Shown here one piece after another: positions 1-8,638 of a stretch of 34,935 nucleotides of DNA. The position numbers were made by a program, and so were the translations under genes. The number at the start of each line of letters is the position of its first letter. The stretch's first letter is position 1. The notes under the pieces are model-generated. The model did no database searches, was not told the DNA's origin, and worked only from the letters and a program-made list of their open reading frames with translations. Source of the DNA: Acidobacteriota bacterium (GTDB taxonomy: Bacteria > Acidobacteriota > Blastocatellia > Pyrinomonadales > Pyrinomonadaceae); contig JAIVJC010000150.1 of assembly GCA_020200235.1 (NCBI GenBank), forward strand, positions 1 through 34,935. The letters run 5' to 3'.

Positions 1-423
1 CCCCTGCTGGTGGGCGGCGCGCGCGAGCGCCTCGACGAAGAGCGCGGCGAGCGGCTTCATCTCGCCCGACGGGACGGCGATCTCTCTGGCGAGTTCCGCG
101 TCCTCCCTGACGAGCGCGAAGCCGCGCTGTCGCGTCCCCTCGACCTCAGAGAGATACTCTTCGACGAGCGCCGGGGTCGAGAGCGTTTCCGGCAGCGTCC
201 ACTCGAACGGGTCGTCCCACAGCGACGCGGTGATGCCGCCGAAAGTCTGTTCGACGCCGGCCGCCGAGCGCAGCAGGTGCTCGCCGCACGAGGAGACGAG
301 GAGCCCGCCCGACTCGCTCGGCTGCCAGTAGAGCTGATCCGGCGGCACGGCGCGCGCGAGCGCGACCGAGCGCTCGTGGAGTTTGACGAATTGCGCGTCG
401 AGCGCCGAGATGAGGGGATTCAT
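1..423 (-). CDS. DinB-like metal-dependent protein, 3' part cut by window edge
   Basis: This open frame is missing from the ORF track because its stop lies outside the window. It begins with ATG at 423 and reads MNPLISALDAQF, then a helix with LHERSVALARAVPPDQLYW, then CGEHLLRS and finally ARAAHHQG at the edge. A four-helix-bundle pattern with one histidine near residue 49 and a paired histidine near 138-139 is typical of the DinB/YfiT superfamily, whose three histidines bind a divalent metal. Family members include thiol-dependent transferases and many proteins of unknown function, so no substrate can be given. The 141 residues visible are most of the usual 150-170. The plus-strand ORF 10..759 covering it is a shadow. 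I am fairly sure of the superfamily from the helix pattern and histidine spacing, but this is by eye. Confidence 0.62.
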   Translation of the reverse strand, partial: MNPLISALDAQFVKLHERSVALARAVPPDQLYWQPSESGGLLVSSCGEHLLRSAAGVEQTFGGITASLWDDPFEWTLPETLSTPALVEEYLSEVEGTRQRGFALVREDAELAREIAVPSGEMKPLAALFVEALARAAHQQG

Positions 424-429
424 TGTCGA

Positions 430-503
430 GTCGGAACCGCCTGCGGTAGCGGGCGGGTCTTGCAGTCCAATACAACCCGCCCGCTACCGCAGGCGGTTCC
501 GAC
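430..503. repeat. REP-like perfect palindrome, 29-bp arms
   Basis: Positions 430-458 and 475-503 are perfect reverse complements of 29 bases, separated by a 16-base loop. The arms contain CCGCCTGCGGTAGCGGGCGG. The element lies between the DinB-like start and the end of the lipoprotein gene, in non-coding DNA. Size and placement resemble bacterial REP or MITE-type repeats. No second copy of this sequence is obvious in the window. There is no T-tract on either side, so it is not a classical terminator. Confidence 0.85.
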
Positions 504-563
504 CTGCCGCAACTTCTCAAGAGGGCCGTTAACTAATCTCAGCGTCATTGAATCAACGAGCCG

Positions 564-914
564 TTACTTGGTGCGCCGGTCAGACTCTTCGATGACGGTG
601 CCGAAGCTGCGCCCGCCGAAGTTGACGCCGGAGAAGACGCGGCCCTTCGCGCCGACGCGCGCGCCGCGCCGGGGGGCGCTGCCGCGCCGGGAGATGACCC
701 AGATTTCGCCCGTCCCGTCGTCGAGCTTGTACGCCCCGCCGAGCAGCGGCACGCCGTAGCTGTCCTCGACGGTCCCGCCGATGTTGACGGTCTTGTCGTA
801 GTAGCGATCCGGGTTGTCGAGAATCTTGCCGATGTTCGTGCGTTCGCAGGCGGCGAAGAGCAGGACACTCGCTAAAGCGACCGCCGTGAAAACCAGTGTG
901 CGACGTGAGCGCAT
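564..914 (-). CDS. Small lipoprotein with OB-fold-like domain
   Basis: A 116-residue protein with a lipoprotein signal: MRSRRT, a hydrophobic stretch, then the lipobox LFAAC with the acylated cysteine near residue 23. The mature part reads IGKILDNPDRYYDKTVNIGGTV, then YKLDDGTGEIWV and GARVGAKGRVFSG. This is the pattern of a small beta-barrel of the OB-fold or tRNA_anti-like type found in exported bacterial proteins of unknown role. A good ribosome binding site, AAGGAGGAGAG, sits just upstream of the ATG and fixes the start. The gene lies downstream of the aldehyde dehydrogenase on the same strand, separated by a heptamer palindrome, so it is probably a separate unit. Membrane anchoring is well supported; the binding partner is unknown. 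Confidence 0.78.
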   Translation of the reverse strand: MRSRRTLVFTAVALASVLLFAACERTNIGKILDNPDRYYDKTVNIGGTVEDSYGVPLLGGAYKLDDGTGEIWVISRRGSAPRRGARVGAKGRVFSGVNFGGRSFGTVIEESDRRTK

Positions 915-961
915 TTTCTCTCTCCTCCTTGAAGAACCGACGTTGTTAGGGGAGAGTGAGA

Positions 962-1046
962 CGAACGATGAAGTAGGTACGATGAATGATGAACTGAAGG
1001 CAATGCTTTTACTTCATCGTTCAACGTTCCTACTTCATCATTGCTC
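962..1046. repeat. Palindromic heptamer array, site 1 (unit YGATGAA)
   Basis: Left arm at about 965-994 reads as heptamers of the form YGATGAA with a GTAGGWA spacer heptamer. The right arm at about 1011-1043 is its near-perfect reverse complement (TTCATCR). The array ends directly at the stop codon of the aldehyde dehydrogenase gene (1047-1049). It is visibly richer in A+T than its neighbours. TGA lies on the plus strand in the left arm and on the minus strand in the right arm. Confidence 0.85.
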
Positions 1047-2552
1047 TTAGTTGCCGAACCAGCCGATAGGTTTGCCGGAAAGATCGACCCAGACGCTCTT
1101 GACCTGCGTGTAGAGGTCGAGGGCGTGGCGACCCATCTCGCGCCCGTAGCCCGACTGCTTGTAGCCTCCGAAGGGCGAGGCGGCGTTGAACATGTTGAAG
1201 GTGTTAATCCAGATGACGCCCGCGTGAACTTGCTTGGCGAAGCGATGCGCGCGCGTGATGTCGCGCGTCCAGATGCCGGCCGAGAGGCCGTAGATGGTGT
1301 CGTTCGCCTGCCGGACGAGATCGTCCTCGTCCTTGAAGGTGATGACGGAGGTGACGGGTCCGAAAATCTCCTCCTGCGCGACGCGCATCGAGTTCTTCAC
1401 CTCGCTGAAGATCGTCGGCTGGAAGAAGAAGCCCTTCTGGAACTTCTCTTCGAGCTGCGGCGAGCACCCGCCGGCGAAGACGGTCGCGCCCTCTTCGGTC
1501 GCGATGTCGCAGTAGCCCTTGATGCGCGCGAGTTGTTCCTCGGAGACCTGCGGACCCATCTGCGTCGCCGCGTTCGTCGGATCGCCCACGACGATCTTCT
1601 CGGCGCGAGCCTTGAAGCGGTCGAGGAACTCGTCCTTCACGCGCTCGTCGAGGAAGATGCGCGAGCCCGCGCAGCAGACCTGCCCCTGGTTGAAGAAGAT
1701 GCCCATCATCGCGCCGCTCACAGCCTGCTCGATGTCGGCGTCGGCGAAGACGATGTTCGGCGCCTTGCCGCCGAGCTCCAGCGAGACCTTCGTCAGGTTG
1801 TCGGCGGCCGCGTGCGCGATCATCTTGCCGACCTCGGTCGAGCCGGTGAAGGCGACCTTGTCGATGCCCTTGTGCGCGGCGAGCGCCGCGCCAGCCGTCT
1901 CGCCGAAGCCGGGGACGATGTTGACGACCCCTTCGGGGAAGCCGGCCTCCTGAATCAGCTTCGCGAGTTCGAGGATGGTGACGGGCGTCTGCTCGGCGGG
2001 CTTCAACACGACCGTGTTTCCGGCGGCGAGAGCGGGCGCGAGCTTCCAGGCAGCCATCAGCAGAGGGAAGTTCCACGGGATGATCTGACCGCAGACGCCG
2101 ACGGGCTCGCGCAGCGTGTAGTTGAACATCTGACCGGGCACGGGGATCGTCTCGCCCTCGATCTTCGTCGCCCACCCGGCGAAGTACTCGAAGTTCTCCA
2201 CGACCGAAGGGATGTCGATGTACTGCGACTCGCGGATCGGCTTGCCGTTGTCGGCGGTCTCCAGGGCGGCGAGCTCCTTCGTCTTCGACTCGACGAGCTG
2301 CGACAGTTTGTAGAGCATTCGCCCGCGGTCGCGCGCGGAGATTGTCGACCACTTGCCCTCGAAGGCGCGGCGCGCGGCTTGAACAGCCTTGTCGATGTCA
2401 GCCTTGTCGGCTTCGGCGACCTCGGCGAGCGTCTCGCCCGTCGCGGGGTTCGGCGTCGTGAATGTCTTGCCCGACTCGGCGTCCACGAACTTGCCGTCGA
2501 TGAAGAGTTGATAGTGGCGAGGCGTCTCGGACGGTGCTTGCGCTGACGACAT
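1047..2552 (-). CDS. NAD-dependent aldehyde dehydrogenase
   Basis: A 501-residue cytosolic enzyme of the ALDH superfamily that oxidises aldehydes to carboxylic acids with NAD. Full length for the tetrameric ALDH1/2-type class. Landmarks in order: the cofactor-fold PWNFPLL near 159, KPAEQTP near 184 whose Glu favours NAD over NADP, FTGSTEVGK near 235, the general-base Glu in SLELGGKAPN at 259, the catalytic cysteine in FNQGQVCCAGSR at 293, EEIFGPV near 400 and the C-terminal FGGYKQSGYGRE. All key residues are present. ATG at 2552 is preceded by AAGGAG at good spacing. The natural substrate cannot be read from the sequence. The gene stands alone, with about 100 bases to the potassium channel gene upstream. 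The 501-codon plus-strand ORF over it is a shadow. Confidence 0.95.
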   Translation of the reverse strand: MSSAQAPSETPRHYQLFIDGKFVDAESGKTFTTPNPATGETLAEVAEADKADIDKAVQAARRAFEGKWSTISARDRGRMLYKLSQLVESKTKELAALETADNGKPIRESQYIDIPSVVENFEYFAGWATKIEGETIPVPGQMFNYTLREPVGVCGQIIPWNFPLLMAAWKLAPALAAGNTVVLKPAEQTPVTILELAKLIQEAGFPEGVVNIVPGFGETAGAALAAHKGIDKVAFTGSTEVGKMIAHAAADNLTKVSLELGGKAPNIVFADADIEQAVSGAMMGIFFNQGQVCCAGSRIFLDERVKDEFLDRFKARAEKIVVGDPTNAATQMGPQVSEEQLARIKGYCDIATEEGATVFAGGCSPQLEEKFQKGFFFQPTIFSEVKNSMRVAQEEIFGPVTSVITFKDEDDLVRQANDTIYGLSAGIWTRDITRAHRFAKQVHAGVIWINTFNMFNAASPFGGYKQSGYGREMGRHALDLYTQVKSVWVDLSGKPIGWFGN

Positions 2553-2652
2553 GAGAGTTACTCCTTAGACTTTTTTTCCGTAATTACGCGCGGGTATTGT
2601 CGGCTCTCGGTGTAAACACCGGGATGAATTTAGCACCAACGGGCGGCGAAGT

Positions 2653-3864
2653 CTAAATGGTAGCCTTCTCGTTTCCTCCGACCGCGCCCCCGCCCTGCGT
2701 GCGCGGCTTCTGCTTGCCCTCGTCCGCCGCGTAGTCGAGATCGCGGTCGCCCGTCACCTCATCCCAGTCGTAGCCGAGGTGGCGCGCGAACCTGTAGAGC
2801 GGCTCCTCCCACTCCTCGCGGTTGGCGCGGTACTCCTCCCAGCCCGCCTCGCGGTCGCGCTTCGTCGCGATGCCCGCCTCGCCCAACTGCCGCAGCGTCT
2901 GCACGAAGCGCGCCTCCCAGCGCCGCGACTCCTCGAACTTCGCCGCGCTACTCTTGCGCTTGTCGGCGTCGAGCGAGAGCGACCGGACGAACTCGCCGAG
3001 CACGTGGCGCGCGCTCGCCTCGAGCGTGCGCACCTCGGGGTGGCGGCACAGCTCTGGGTACGCCTCCTCGTCGATGCAGGAGCGGATGACGGCGCAGGTT
3101 TCGAGCCCGATGAAGAGGACGCGGGGCAGGCTCTTGTAGACCTCGACCGTGTGGAAGTAGTGGAGGATCGGGTGCTCGATGTGCGACTCGAGGAGCGCCT
3201 GCAAGTCGCGCGCGGCGGTGCGCAACACGCCCTCCAAGCCGACGAACTTGTCGATGACGAAGTGGTGCGCGACGAAGCCCGCGACGTTCGCGCCCTCGCC
3301 CGCCTGGTGGTAGAAGCTGAGCGCGACGGCGCGCTTCTGCCGGAGCGCGCTGTAAACCGTGAGCAGGTACGTCACCGTCATCGAGATCAGCGAGACGCCC
3401 GCGGCGGACTCGCTCACCGCGAGGATGCGCATCGCGCGCGTCTGCGGCGTGATGTCTCCGAACCCGGCTGTGGTCAGCGTCATGCCGCTGAAGTAGATCG
3501 CGTCCCAGAAGCTCGGCTCCCCGAAGTTCTCGCTGACGCGGAAGAGCGCCGGGATGCGCGGGTAGTAGATGAGCCCGAAGCCGAAGGTGAGGAAGACGAG
3601 GTAGACGACGATGAGCGACGGCAGCAGGAGGGGCCCGATCAGGTTGAGGATGCGGTGGCGGCGCGTGCGCGAGACGCGGCGCGCGATCGTGATGCCGACG
3701 CGCCACGCGCTGCGGTTCAGCGTGTCGCCAAGTGGCCCGACGCGCGGGCGATCGTCGAGGATCGTCAGGTAAACGTCCGCGCCGACGAGCAGCAGCAGCA
3801 GCACGCCCGAGATCGTGAACGCGAGCGTCATGCTCGTCAACGGCAGATGGTTTATGAAACCCAT
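2653..3864 (-). CDS. Potassium channel-like membrane protein
   Basis: A membrane protein of about 403 residues when started at the ATG at 3864. The ORF track begins 20 codons earlier at a TTG with no support, close to the aconitase stop. Hydrophobic segments lie near residues 13-35 and 76-100, then a pore region with the selectivity filter TTAGFGDITP at about 131-140, then another membrane helix at 144-172. The T-x-G-F-G-D signature is that of the two-transmembrane ion channel family (Ion_trans_2), which conducts potassium. The roughly 230-residue C-terminal part is soluble and helical (LESHIEHPILHYFHTVEVY) and ends in a charged tail. I do not recognise it as an RCK/TrkA-N domain because no nucleotide-binding glycine motif is visible, so the gating ligand is unknown. 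Confidence 0.85.
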   Translation of the reverse strand: MGFINHLPLTSMTLAFTISGVLLLLLVGADVYLTILDDRPRVGPLGDTLNRSAWRVGITIARRVSRTRRHRILNLIGPLLLPSLIVVYLVFLTFGFGLIYYPRIPALFRVSENFGEPSFWDAIYFSGMTLTTAGFGDITPQTRAMRILAVSESAAGVSLISMTVTYLLTVYSALRQKRAVALSFYHQAGEGANVAGFVAHHFVIDKFVGLEGVLRTAARDLQALLESHIEHPILHYFHTVEVYKSLPRVLFIGLETCAVIRSCIDEEAYPELCRHPEVRTLEASARHVLGEFVRSLSLDADKRKSSAAKFEESRRWEARFVQTLRQLGEAGIATKRDREAGWEEYRANREEWEEPLYRFARHLGYDWDEVTGDRDLDYAADEGKQKPRTQGGGAVGGNEKATI

Positions 3865-3943
3865 ACCTCGAAGACAGACTAAAGCCGGAGCCGGAAGCGC
3901 GAAAGCGACCGGCGTCCGGCTCAATCCCGCCCGCGCGACAGCA

Positions 3944-6856
3944 CTATTTGGGCTGCGCGATCAACTGCCGCAGGACGAACGGCAGGATGCCGCCGTGGCG
4001 GTAGTACTCGATCTCGATCGGCGTGTCGATGCGCAGCGTCACGGGCACCTCTTCCATCTCGCTCTTCGTGCGGTGGACGTGCAGCGTGATCTCCTGCCGC
4101 GGCTTGATCTCGGCGTTCTCCAAGTCGACGAGGCAGAAAGTCTCCGTGCCCTTGAGCCCGAGCGTCTGCGCGTTCGTCCCCTCCTTGAACTGGAGGGGCA
4201 GTACGCCCATGCCGACGAGGTTCGAGCGGTGGATGCGCTCGAAGCTCTGCGCGATGACGGCGCGCACGCCCAGGAGCCTCGTCCCCTTCGCCGCCCAGTC
4301 GCGCGAAGAGCCCGTGCCGTACTCCTGACCCGCGATGACGATGAGGGGGACGCCCGCCGACTGGTACTGCACAGAGGCGTCGTAGATACTCATCTTCTCG
4401 TTGACGGGTTGCAGGCAGGTGACGCCGCCCTCCGTGCCCGGCACCATCTGGTTCTTGATGCGGACGTTGGCGAACGTGCCGCGCACCATCACCTGGTGGT
4501 TGCCGCGCCGCGAGCCGTAGGAGTTGAAGTCCTCCACGTCGATGCCGCGCAGGCGCAGGTAAATCCCCGCGGGCGACGTGGGCTTGATCGCGCCCGCGGG
4601 GCTGATGTGATCGGTCGTCACGGAGTCGCCGAAGATGGCGAGCGGGCGCGCCTGTTTAACGTCCGCGAACCTGCCGGGCTCCATGCTGAAGCGCTCGAAG
4701 TAGGGCGGCTCCTGGATGTAGGTCGAGAGCTGATCCCACTCGTAGACCTCGCCCGCCACGCTCGAGATGTCGTTCCACAGGGGGTTCTGCCCGGCGAAGT
4801 CGCCGTAGAGCTGGCGGTAAGTTTCCGGATCGGTCGCCGCCCCCAACTGCGCGCCGATCTCTTCGAGCGTGGGCCACACGTCGCGCAGAAACACGTCGCC
4901 GTCCTTGCCCCGACCGATGGGCTCCTTCGTCAGGTCGATGGTGACGCGGCCGGCGAGCGCGAAGGCGACGACGAGCGGCGGCGACATCAGGAAGTTCGCG
5001 CGGATCGACTGGTGGACGCGAGCCTCGAAGTTGCGGTTGCCCGACAGCACGCTCGCCGTGACGAGATCGTGATCCTGTATCTCCGCCTCGATGCGCGGGT
5101 CGAGCGGGCCCGAGTTGCCGATGCAGGTCGTGCAGCCGTAGCCGACGAGGTTGAAGCCCAACTGGTTCAGGTACGGCTGTAGCCCCGTCTTCTCGAGATA
5201 CTCTGTGACGACGCGCGAGCCGGGCGCGAGCGAGGCTTTGACGGCGGGGCGCGGCTTCAAGCCGCGCTCGACCGCCTTTTTCGCGAGCAGTCCGGCGGCG
5301 ATCATCACGCTCGGGTTCGAGGTGTTCGTGCAGGACGTGATCGCGGCGATGAGCACGTCGCCGTGTCCGAGATCGATGTCGGCGCGCGGGAACTCGTCCG
5401 GGCGGATCTCCTCGATGCGAGAAGGCGTCGGGCGGTTGTTCATCATCTCGATCTCGGTGATCGTGCTCGTGTTGATCTGGCTCTGCGAGCCGAGCCCGCC
5501 GACCGTCTCCGCCGCCATCACCTCGGGCGCCGACTCCGTCTCCTGCGCGCCGCCGCCCTTGACCGAGGGAAGATCGGTGTCGTGGATGCTGTCGAGCCCG
5601 ATGCCGACCTCGAAGCGCTGGTCGATCTCTTCCCTGCTCTTCGCGTAGCCGTTCTCGCCGACGGGCTTCTGCAACAGCTCGGTGAAAGACTCTTTCAGGT
5701 CCTGAAGCCTGATCCGATCCTGCGGGCGCTTGGGTCCGGCGACGCTCGGCTCGATGCTCGCGAGATCGAGATCGACCACCTTGCTGTAATCGCACTCGCC
5801 CGCGCGCGGGATGCCGAAGAGCCCCTGCGCCTGGAGGTACGCGCGGTAGGCGTTGACGTGCTCCTCGCTCCTGCCGGTGGCGAGCAGGTACTCGCAGCAC
5901 TTCTCGTCCGCCGGGAAGAAGCCCATCGTCGCGCCGTACTCGGGAGCCATGTTCGCGATGGTCGCGCGATCCGTCAGGTGCAGACTCGCCGCGCCCTCGC
6001 CGTGGAACTCGACGAACTTGCCGACCACCCGCTCGTGCCGCAGCATCTCGGTGACGCGCAGGACGAGATCGGTCGCCGTCACGCCGTCGCGCACGCTGCC
6101 GACGAGGTTGACGCTGATCACGTCCGGCGTCAGGAAGTAGACGGGCTGACCGAGCATCGCCGCCTCCGCCTCGATGCCGCCGACGCCCCAGGCGACGATG
6201 CCGAGCCCGTTGATCATCGTCGTGTGCGAGTCGGTGCCGACGAGCGTGTCAGGGTAGTAGACGCCGTCGCGCTCCGTCACTCCGTGCGCGAGGTGTTCGA
6301 GGTTGACCTGGTGGACGATGCCGACGCCGGGCGGCACGACGTTGAAGCTCTGGAACGCCTGCATGCCCCACTTGAGGAACTGGTAGCGCGAGCGGTTGCG
6401 CTTGAACTCCATCTCCATGTTGCGCATCAGCGCGTCGTTGCTCGACCAGAAATCGACCTGCACGGAGTGGTCGATGACGAGATCGACCGGCACGAGCGGC
6501 TCGATGATCTTCGGCGCGCGCCCCATGCGCTGCACCGCCGAGCGCATCGCCGCGAGATCGACCAGCAGAGGCACGCCCGTGAAGTCCTGCAAGAGCACGC
6601 GCGCCACGTAGAACGGGACTTCCTCGGTGCGCTCCGCCGTGGGCTGCCAGTTCGCCACCCCGCGCACGTCCGACTCTTCGACGACCTTGCCGTCGAAGTT
6701 GCGCAAGACCGATTCGAGGACGATGCGGACGCTCACGGGGAGCCGGGAGACCGCGCCGACGCCCTCGCGTTCGAGCTGCGGCAGCGAGTAGAACTTGCCC
6801 GTGCGGCCGCGACCGGCGTCGAATTCCTGGAGCGTGTTGAAGAGGTTATGAGTCAT
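3944..6856 (-). CDS. acnA: Aconitate hydratase A with an extra linker segment
   Basis: Aconitase interconverts citrate and isocitrate in the TCA cycle with a 4Fe-4S cluster. The cluster cysteines are in [10 protein letters not shown] (residue 509) and [13 protein letters not shown] (575 and 578). The 66- and 69-residue spacings match E. coli AcnA as I remember it. The swivel domain has [14 protein letters not shown] and [13 protein letters not shown], and the end is conserved. I start at the ATG at 6856 ([12 protein letters not shown]), giving 970 residues. The longer ORF start at 7003 is not credible because the best promoter candidate lies inside that extension. The protein is longer than the usual 890 or so, owing to a polar insert around residues 420-500 just before the first cluster cysteine. 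Confidence 0.96.
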   Translation of the reverse strand: MTHNLFNTLQEFDAGRGRTGKFYSLPQLEREGVGAVSRLPVSVRIVLESVLRNFDGKVVEESDVRGVANWQPTAERTEEVPFYVARVLLQDFTGVPLLVDLAAMRSAVQRMGRAPKIIEPLVPVDLVIDHSVQVDFWSSNDALMRNMEMEFKRNRSRYQFLKWGMQAFQSFNVVPPGVGIVHQVNLEHLAHGVTERDGVYYPDTLVGTDSHTTMINGLGIVAWGVGGIEAEAAMLGQPVYFLTPDVISVNLVGSVRDGVTATDLVLRVTEMLRHERVVGKFVEFHGEGAASLHLTDRATIANMAPEYGATMGFFPADEKCCEYLLATGRSEEHVNAYRAYLQAQGLFGIPRAGECDYSKVVDLDLASIEPSVAGPKRPQDRIRLQDLKESFTELLQKPVGENGYAKSREEIDQRFEVGIGLDSIHDTDLPSVKGGGAQETESAPEVMAAETVGGLGSQSQINTSTITEIEMMNNRPTPSRIEEIRPDEFPRADIDLGHGDVLIAAITSCTNTSNPSVMIAAGLLAKKAVERGLKPRPAVKASLAPGSRVVTEYLEKTGLQPYLNQLGFNLVGYGCTTCIGNSGPLDPRIEAEIQDHDLVTASVLSGNRNFEARVHQSIRANFLMSPPLVVAFALAGRVTIDLTKEPIGRGKDGDVFLRDVWPTLEEIGAQLGAATDPETYRQLYGDFAGQNPLWNDISSVAGEVYEWDQLSTYIQEPPYFERFSMEPGRFADVKQARPLAIFGDSVTTDHISPAGAIKPTSPAGIYLRLRGIDVEDFNSYGSRRGNHQVMVRGTFANVRIKNQMVPGTEGGVTCLQPVNEKMSIYDASVQYQSAGVPLIVIAGQEYGTGSSRDWAAKGTRLLGVRAVIAQSFERIHRSNLVGMGVLPLQFKEGTNAQTLGLKGTETFCLVDLENAEIKPRQEITLHVHRTKSEMEEVPVTLRIDTPIEIEYYRHGGILPFVLRQLIAQPK

Positions 6857-6974
6857 CGGAAGTTTTATGATTGGCGCGCGCGAAGGGGGCGCGCTCTCAG
6901 CGTGCGGCGCGAGCCGTGGCACACGGCTTCGGCGTCCAATATGTTTTAGGTTTACGGGTGAACAAGTAAGTTTA

Positions 6975-7003
6975 AGTTTACGAGCCGGGTCGTGAATCGT
7001 CAA
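6975..7003 (-). promoter_or_regulatory. Candidate sigma-70-type promoter for acnA
   Basis: On the minus strand TTGACG (6998-7003) and TAAACT (6975-6980) are separated by exactly 17 bases. Start of transcription would be near 6968, leaving a leader of about 110 bases before the ATG at 6856. The 6857-7207 gap otherwise holds only the heptamer array at its right side. No riboswitch or iron-responsive element is recognisable by eye. Confidence 0.5.
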
Positions 7004-7073
7004 GGAAGTGGTCTGTCGGCGAGCCGCGCGGGAGTCGTGTGGCGTCGCTTCGCGCGATTTGTTATAGTTCGGG

Positions 7074-7194
7074 CAATCAGCAATCAGCCGTCAGCAAACA
7101 GCCCGAGCCGAGCGCGCAAGTTTTGTCGGCGACGTTGTTGCCCCGCTTCGATCATTCCGGCTCACTGCTGATTGCCGAACGCTGACTGCTTACC
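7074..7194. repeat. Palindromic heptamer array, site 2 (unit NNNTCAG)
   Basis: The left arm (about 7074-7101) reads CAATCAG CAATCAG CCGTCAG CAAACAG. The right arm (about 7163-7190) is the reverse-complement type, with CTGATTGCCGAACGCTGACTG. The two arms flank about 60 bases of GC-rich DNA. The array lies between the divergent acnA and DUF6335-like genes. Here TCA comes first on the plus strand and TGA second, the opposite order to sites 1, 4 and 5. Confidence 0.7.
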
Positions 7195-7207
7195 GAGGAG
7201 ACGAGCG

Positions 7208-7606
7208 ATGCCCAAGAAGAATCCGGAGGACTTCGAGTACCTCAGCAACGATCCCAACTTCGTGCCCGACCCGGAGATCGAGAAGTTCATGGAGGAGGAG
7301 ATCGCGCGCGCGCCGAAAGACCCGGAGCTGCTGGCGCACCGCCTGCGCGAGAACACCGCCGCCTCGCCCGCCGACTCCGGCGGCGACCCGGACGCGACGT
7401 GGGAGGACGTGAACGACAGCGGCGAGGAGTCGGTCGCGGGCGACAACCAGACGCCGGATCAGTCGCTCGTCGAAGAGAACGCGCGCGCCATCGGCGTCTC
7501 CTTCGAGGACAACGAGGAGCTGGAGTTCATCGACAAGATCGACCGCCGCGACCGCGACCGCTTCGAACTCGATCCGCGCTCGAAGACCGAGGACGACTCG
7601 ATCTAA
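7208..7606 (+). CDS. DUF6335-like acidic protein
   Basis: A 132-residue, strongly acidic soluble protein without signal or membrane segment. The start at 7208 (MPKKNPEDFEYL) is set by GAGGAGACGAGCG just upstream; the track's earlier start runs through the heptamer array. The C-terminal half has the pattern GGDPDATWEDVNDSGEE, then GDNQTPDQSLVEE and RDRDRFELDP. I recall this order (Asp-Ala-x-Trp, TPDQ, then RDRxRxELDP) from the DUF6335 family known mainly from cyanobacteria. No function is known to me. It stands alone between divergent acnA and a cluster of palindromes. Confidence 0.72.
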   Translation: MPKKNPEDFEYLSNDPNFVPDPEIEKFMEEEIARAPKDPELLAHRLRENTAASPADSGGDPDATWEDVNDSGEESVAGDNQTPDQSLVEENARAIGVSFEDNEELEFIDKIDRRDRDRFELDPRSKTEDDSI

Positions 7607-7654
7607 CACGCGGCTTGACGCCATCCTCAGCCGCGTGAGCGGCGCAAGAGCTTG

Positions 7655-7801
7655 GCCCACGGCGCGAGCCCTGGGTCGTCGGGTAAGGTAAAGGGCGAGA
7701 GCCCCTGAAAGGGGCGAAAGATTTCTGAGTGAGAATCTTTCGCCCCTTTCAGGGGCTCTCTTCGTCTTCCCGTCGTGAGTCCCACGGCTCGCGCCGTGGG
7801 C
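7655..7801. repeat. Nested REP-like palindromes
   Basis: Two palindromes are nested. The inner one has perfect 27-base arms at 7697-7723 and 7734-7760 around a 10-base loop; its arms contain GCCCCTGAAAGGGGC, itself a small hairpin. The outer one has perfect 16-base arms, GCCCACGGCGCGAGCC at 7655-7670 and its complement at 7786-7801. Two further small hairpins follow: CCCACGGC/GCCGTGGG (7781-7800) and GCCCAC/GTGGGC just after. The block fills the convergent gap between the DUF6335-like gene and the cyclophilin gene. It may also stop transcription from both sides, but no U-tract is present. Confidence 0.85.
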
Positions 7802-7850
7802 TAAACTCTACCGCCCACTTCGTGGGCTCTGTCGCGTCGCGACTGAAAAC
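7801..7850. repeat. Short repeat shared with 33843 region
   Basis: The sequence CTAAACTCTACCGCC at 7801 recurs as CTAAACTCTCCGCC at about 33843. Both are followed within 40 bases by TCGCGTCGCGA. The two copies border palindromes in intergenic DNA, which suggests a degenerate repeat family. The match is short, so this is tentative. Confidence 0.4.
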
Positions 7851-7878
7851 GTCGACTTTCCGCCTTCTACTCCCCGCT

Positions 7879-8544
7879 CTACTTGAAGTTGGCACGCGGC
7901 GCGAGCGTCACGCTCTTGACGAGGACTTTGTCGGCGGGTCGCTCCGTGCCTTCGAGGACGGGTGCGTTGCTGATGATGTCGGCGTTATTCATCCCCTCGA
8001 TGACGCGACCGAAGACGGTGTAGCGGTTGCCCGGCTGCTCGAACGCGGGCTGGCGCTTGAGCGTGATGAAGAACTGGCAGTTGGCGGAGTTGATGTCGGC
8101 TCCCTTGCGCGCCGCCCCGACGATGCCGCGCTCGTAAGGGAGATCGCTGAACTCGGCGGGCACGTTCGGGCGCGGGGAATCGCCCGCGCCGTCGTTCGCC
8201 GGGTCGGCGTCCTTCGAGTTCGGGTCGCCGCCCTGGATGATGCCGAGGTTCGGGTCGATGCGGTGGATGGTCGTGCCGTTGTAGAAGCCCTCGCTGGCGA
8301 GCTGCTTGAAGCGCTCGACCATCTTCGGCGCGAGGTTCGGGTAGAGCTCGATGACGATGCGACCGTAATCCGTCTCGACGACCGCCGCCTGGCTGTCGGC
8401 TACGGGCTTCACGCCCTTCTTCACGTCCGCCTCGCCCGAGTCCTTCGCCGCGTCGTCGCCCCCCCACTTCCCGCAAGACGCCGCCGAGAGCGCGAGCACG
8501 ACGCACAACAGCACCGGCAAAAAAATATTCTTCCCACGATTCAT
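7879..8544 (-). CDS. Cyclophilin-type peptidyl-prolyl isomerase lipoprotein
   Basis: A 221-residue lipoprotein that catalyses cis-trans isomerisation of proline peptide bonds, probably in the periplasm. The start at 8544 gives MNRGKNIFLPVLLCVVLAL followed by a lipobox ending in SAASC; the track start 16 codons upstream would bury the signal. A short Asp/Lys linker leads to the cyclophilin domain at about 50-220. It shows ETDYGRIVIELYP, then FYNGTTIHRI with the catalytic arginine, IIQGGDP, NCQFFITL and YTVFGRVIEGM. The fold signatures are intact, although an Asn-Cys-Gln-Phe-Phe variant replaces the commoner NSQFF. It lies downstream of dtd on the same strand with a 94-base gap. Confidence 0.93.
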   Translation of the reverse strand: MNRGKNIFLPVLLCVVLALSAASCGKWGGDDAAKDSGEADVKKGVKPVADSQAAVVETDYGRIVIELYPNLAPKMVERFKQLASEGFYNGTTIHRIDPNLGIIQGGDPNSKDADPANDGAGDSPRPNVPAEFSDLPYERGIVGAARKGADINSANCQFFITLKRQPAFEQPGNRYTVFGRVIEGMNNADIISNAPVLEGTERPADKVLVKSVTLAPRANFK

Positions 8545-8638
8545 CGAGTCAGTTTCCCTCTCATCTTTTTTGAAAGCCGTATGACGCAGCAAAGTTTGTA
8601 CGTGGAAACGCGCGCGATTTCAAGGGCGCGCGCCGCGC

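Noticed and set aside
1041-2546. Plus-strand ORF of 501 codons opposite aldehyde dehydrogenase
   Set aside because: Mirror-frame shadow with the same length; the minus strand has all ALDH motifs and a ribosome binding site.
5363-6949. Long plus-strand ORF of 528 codons opposite acnA
   Set aside because: Arg/Asp/Ala-rich antisense shadow of a GC-rich gene; no domain motifs, and acnA is unmistakable.
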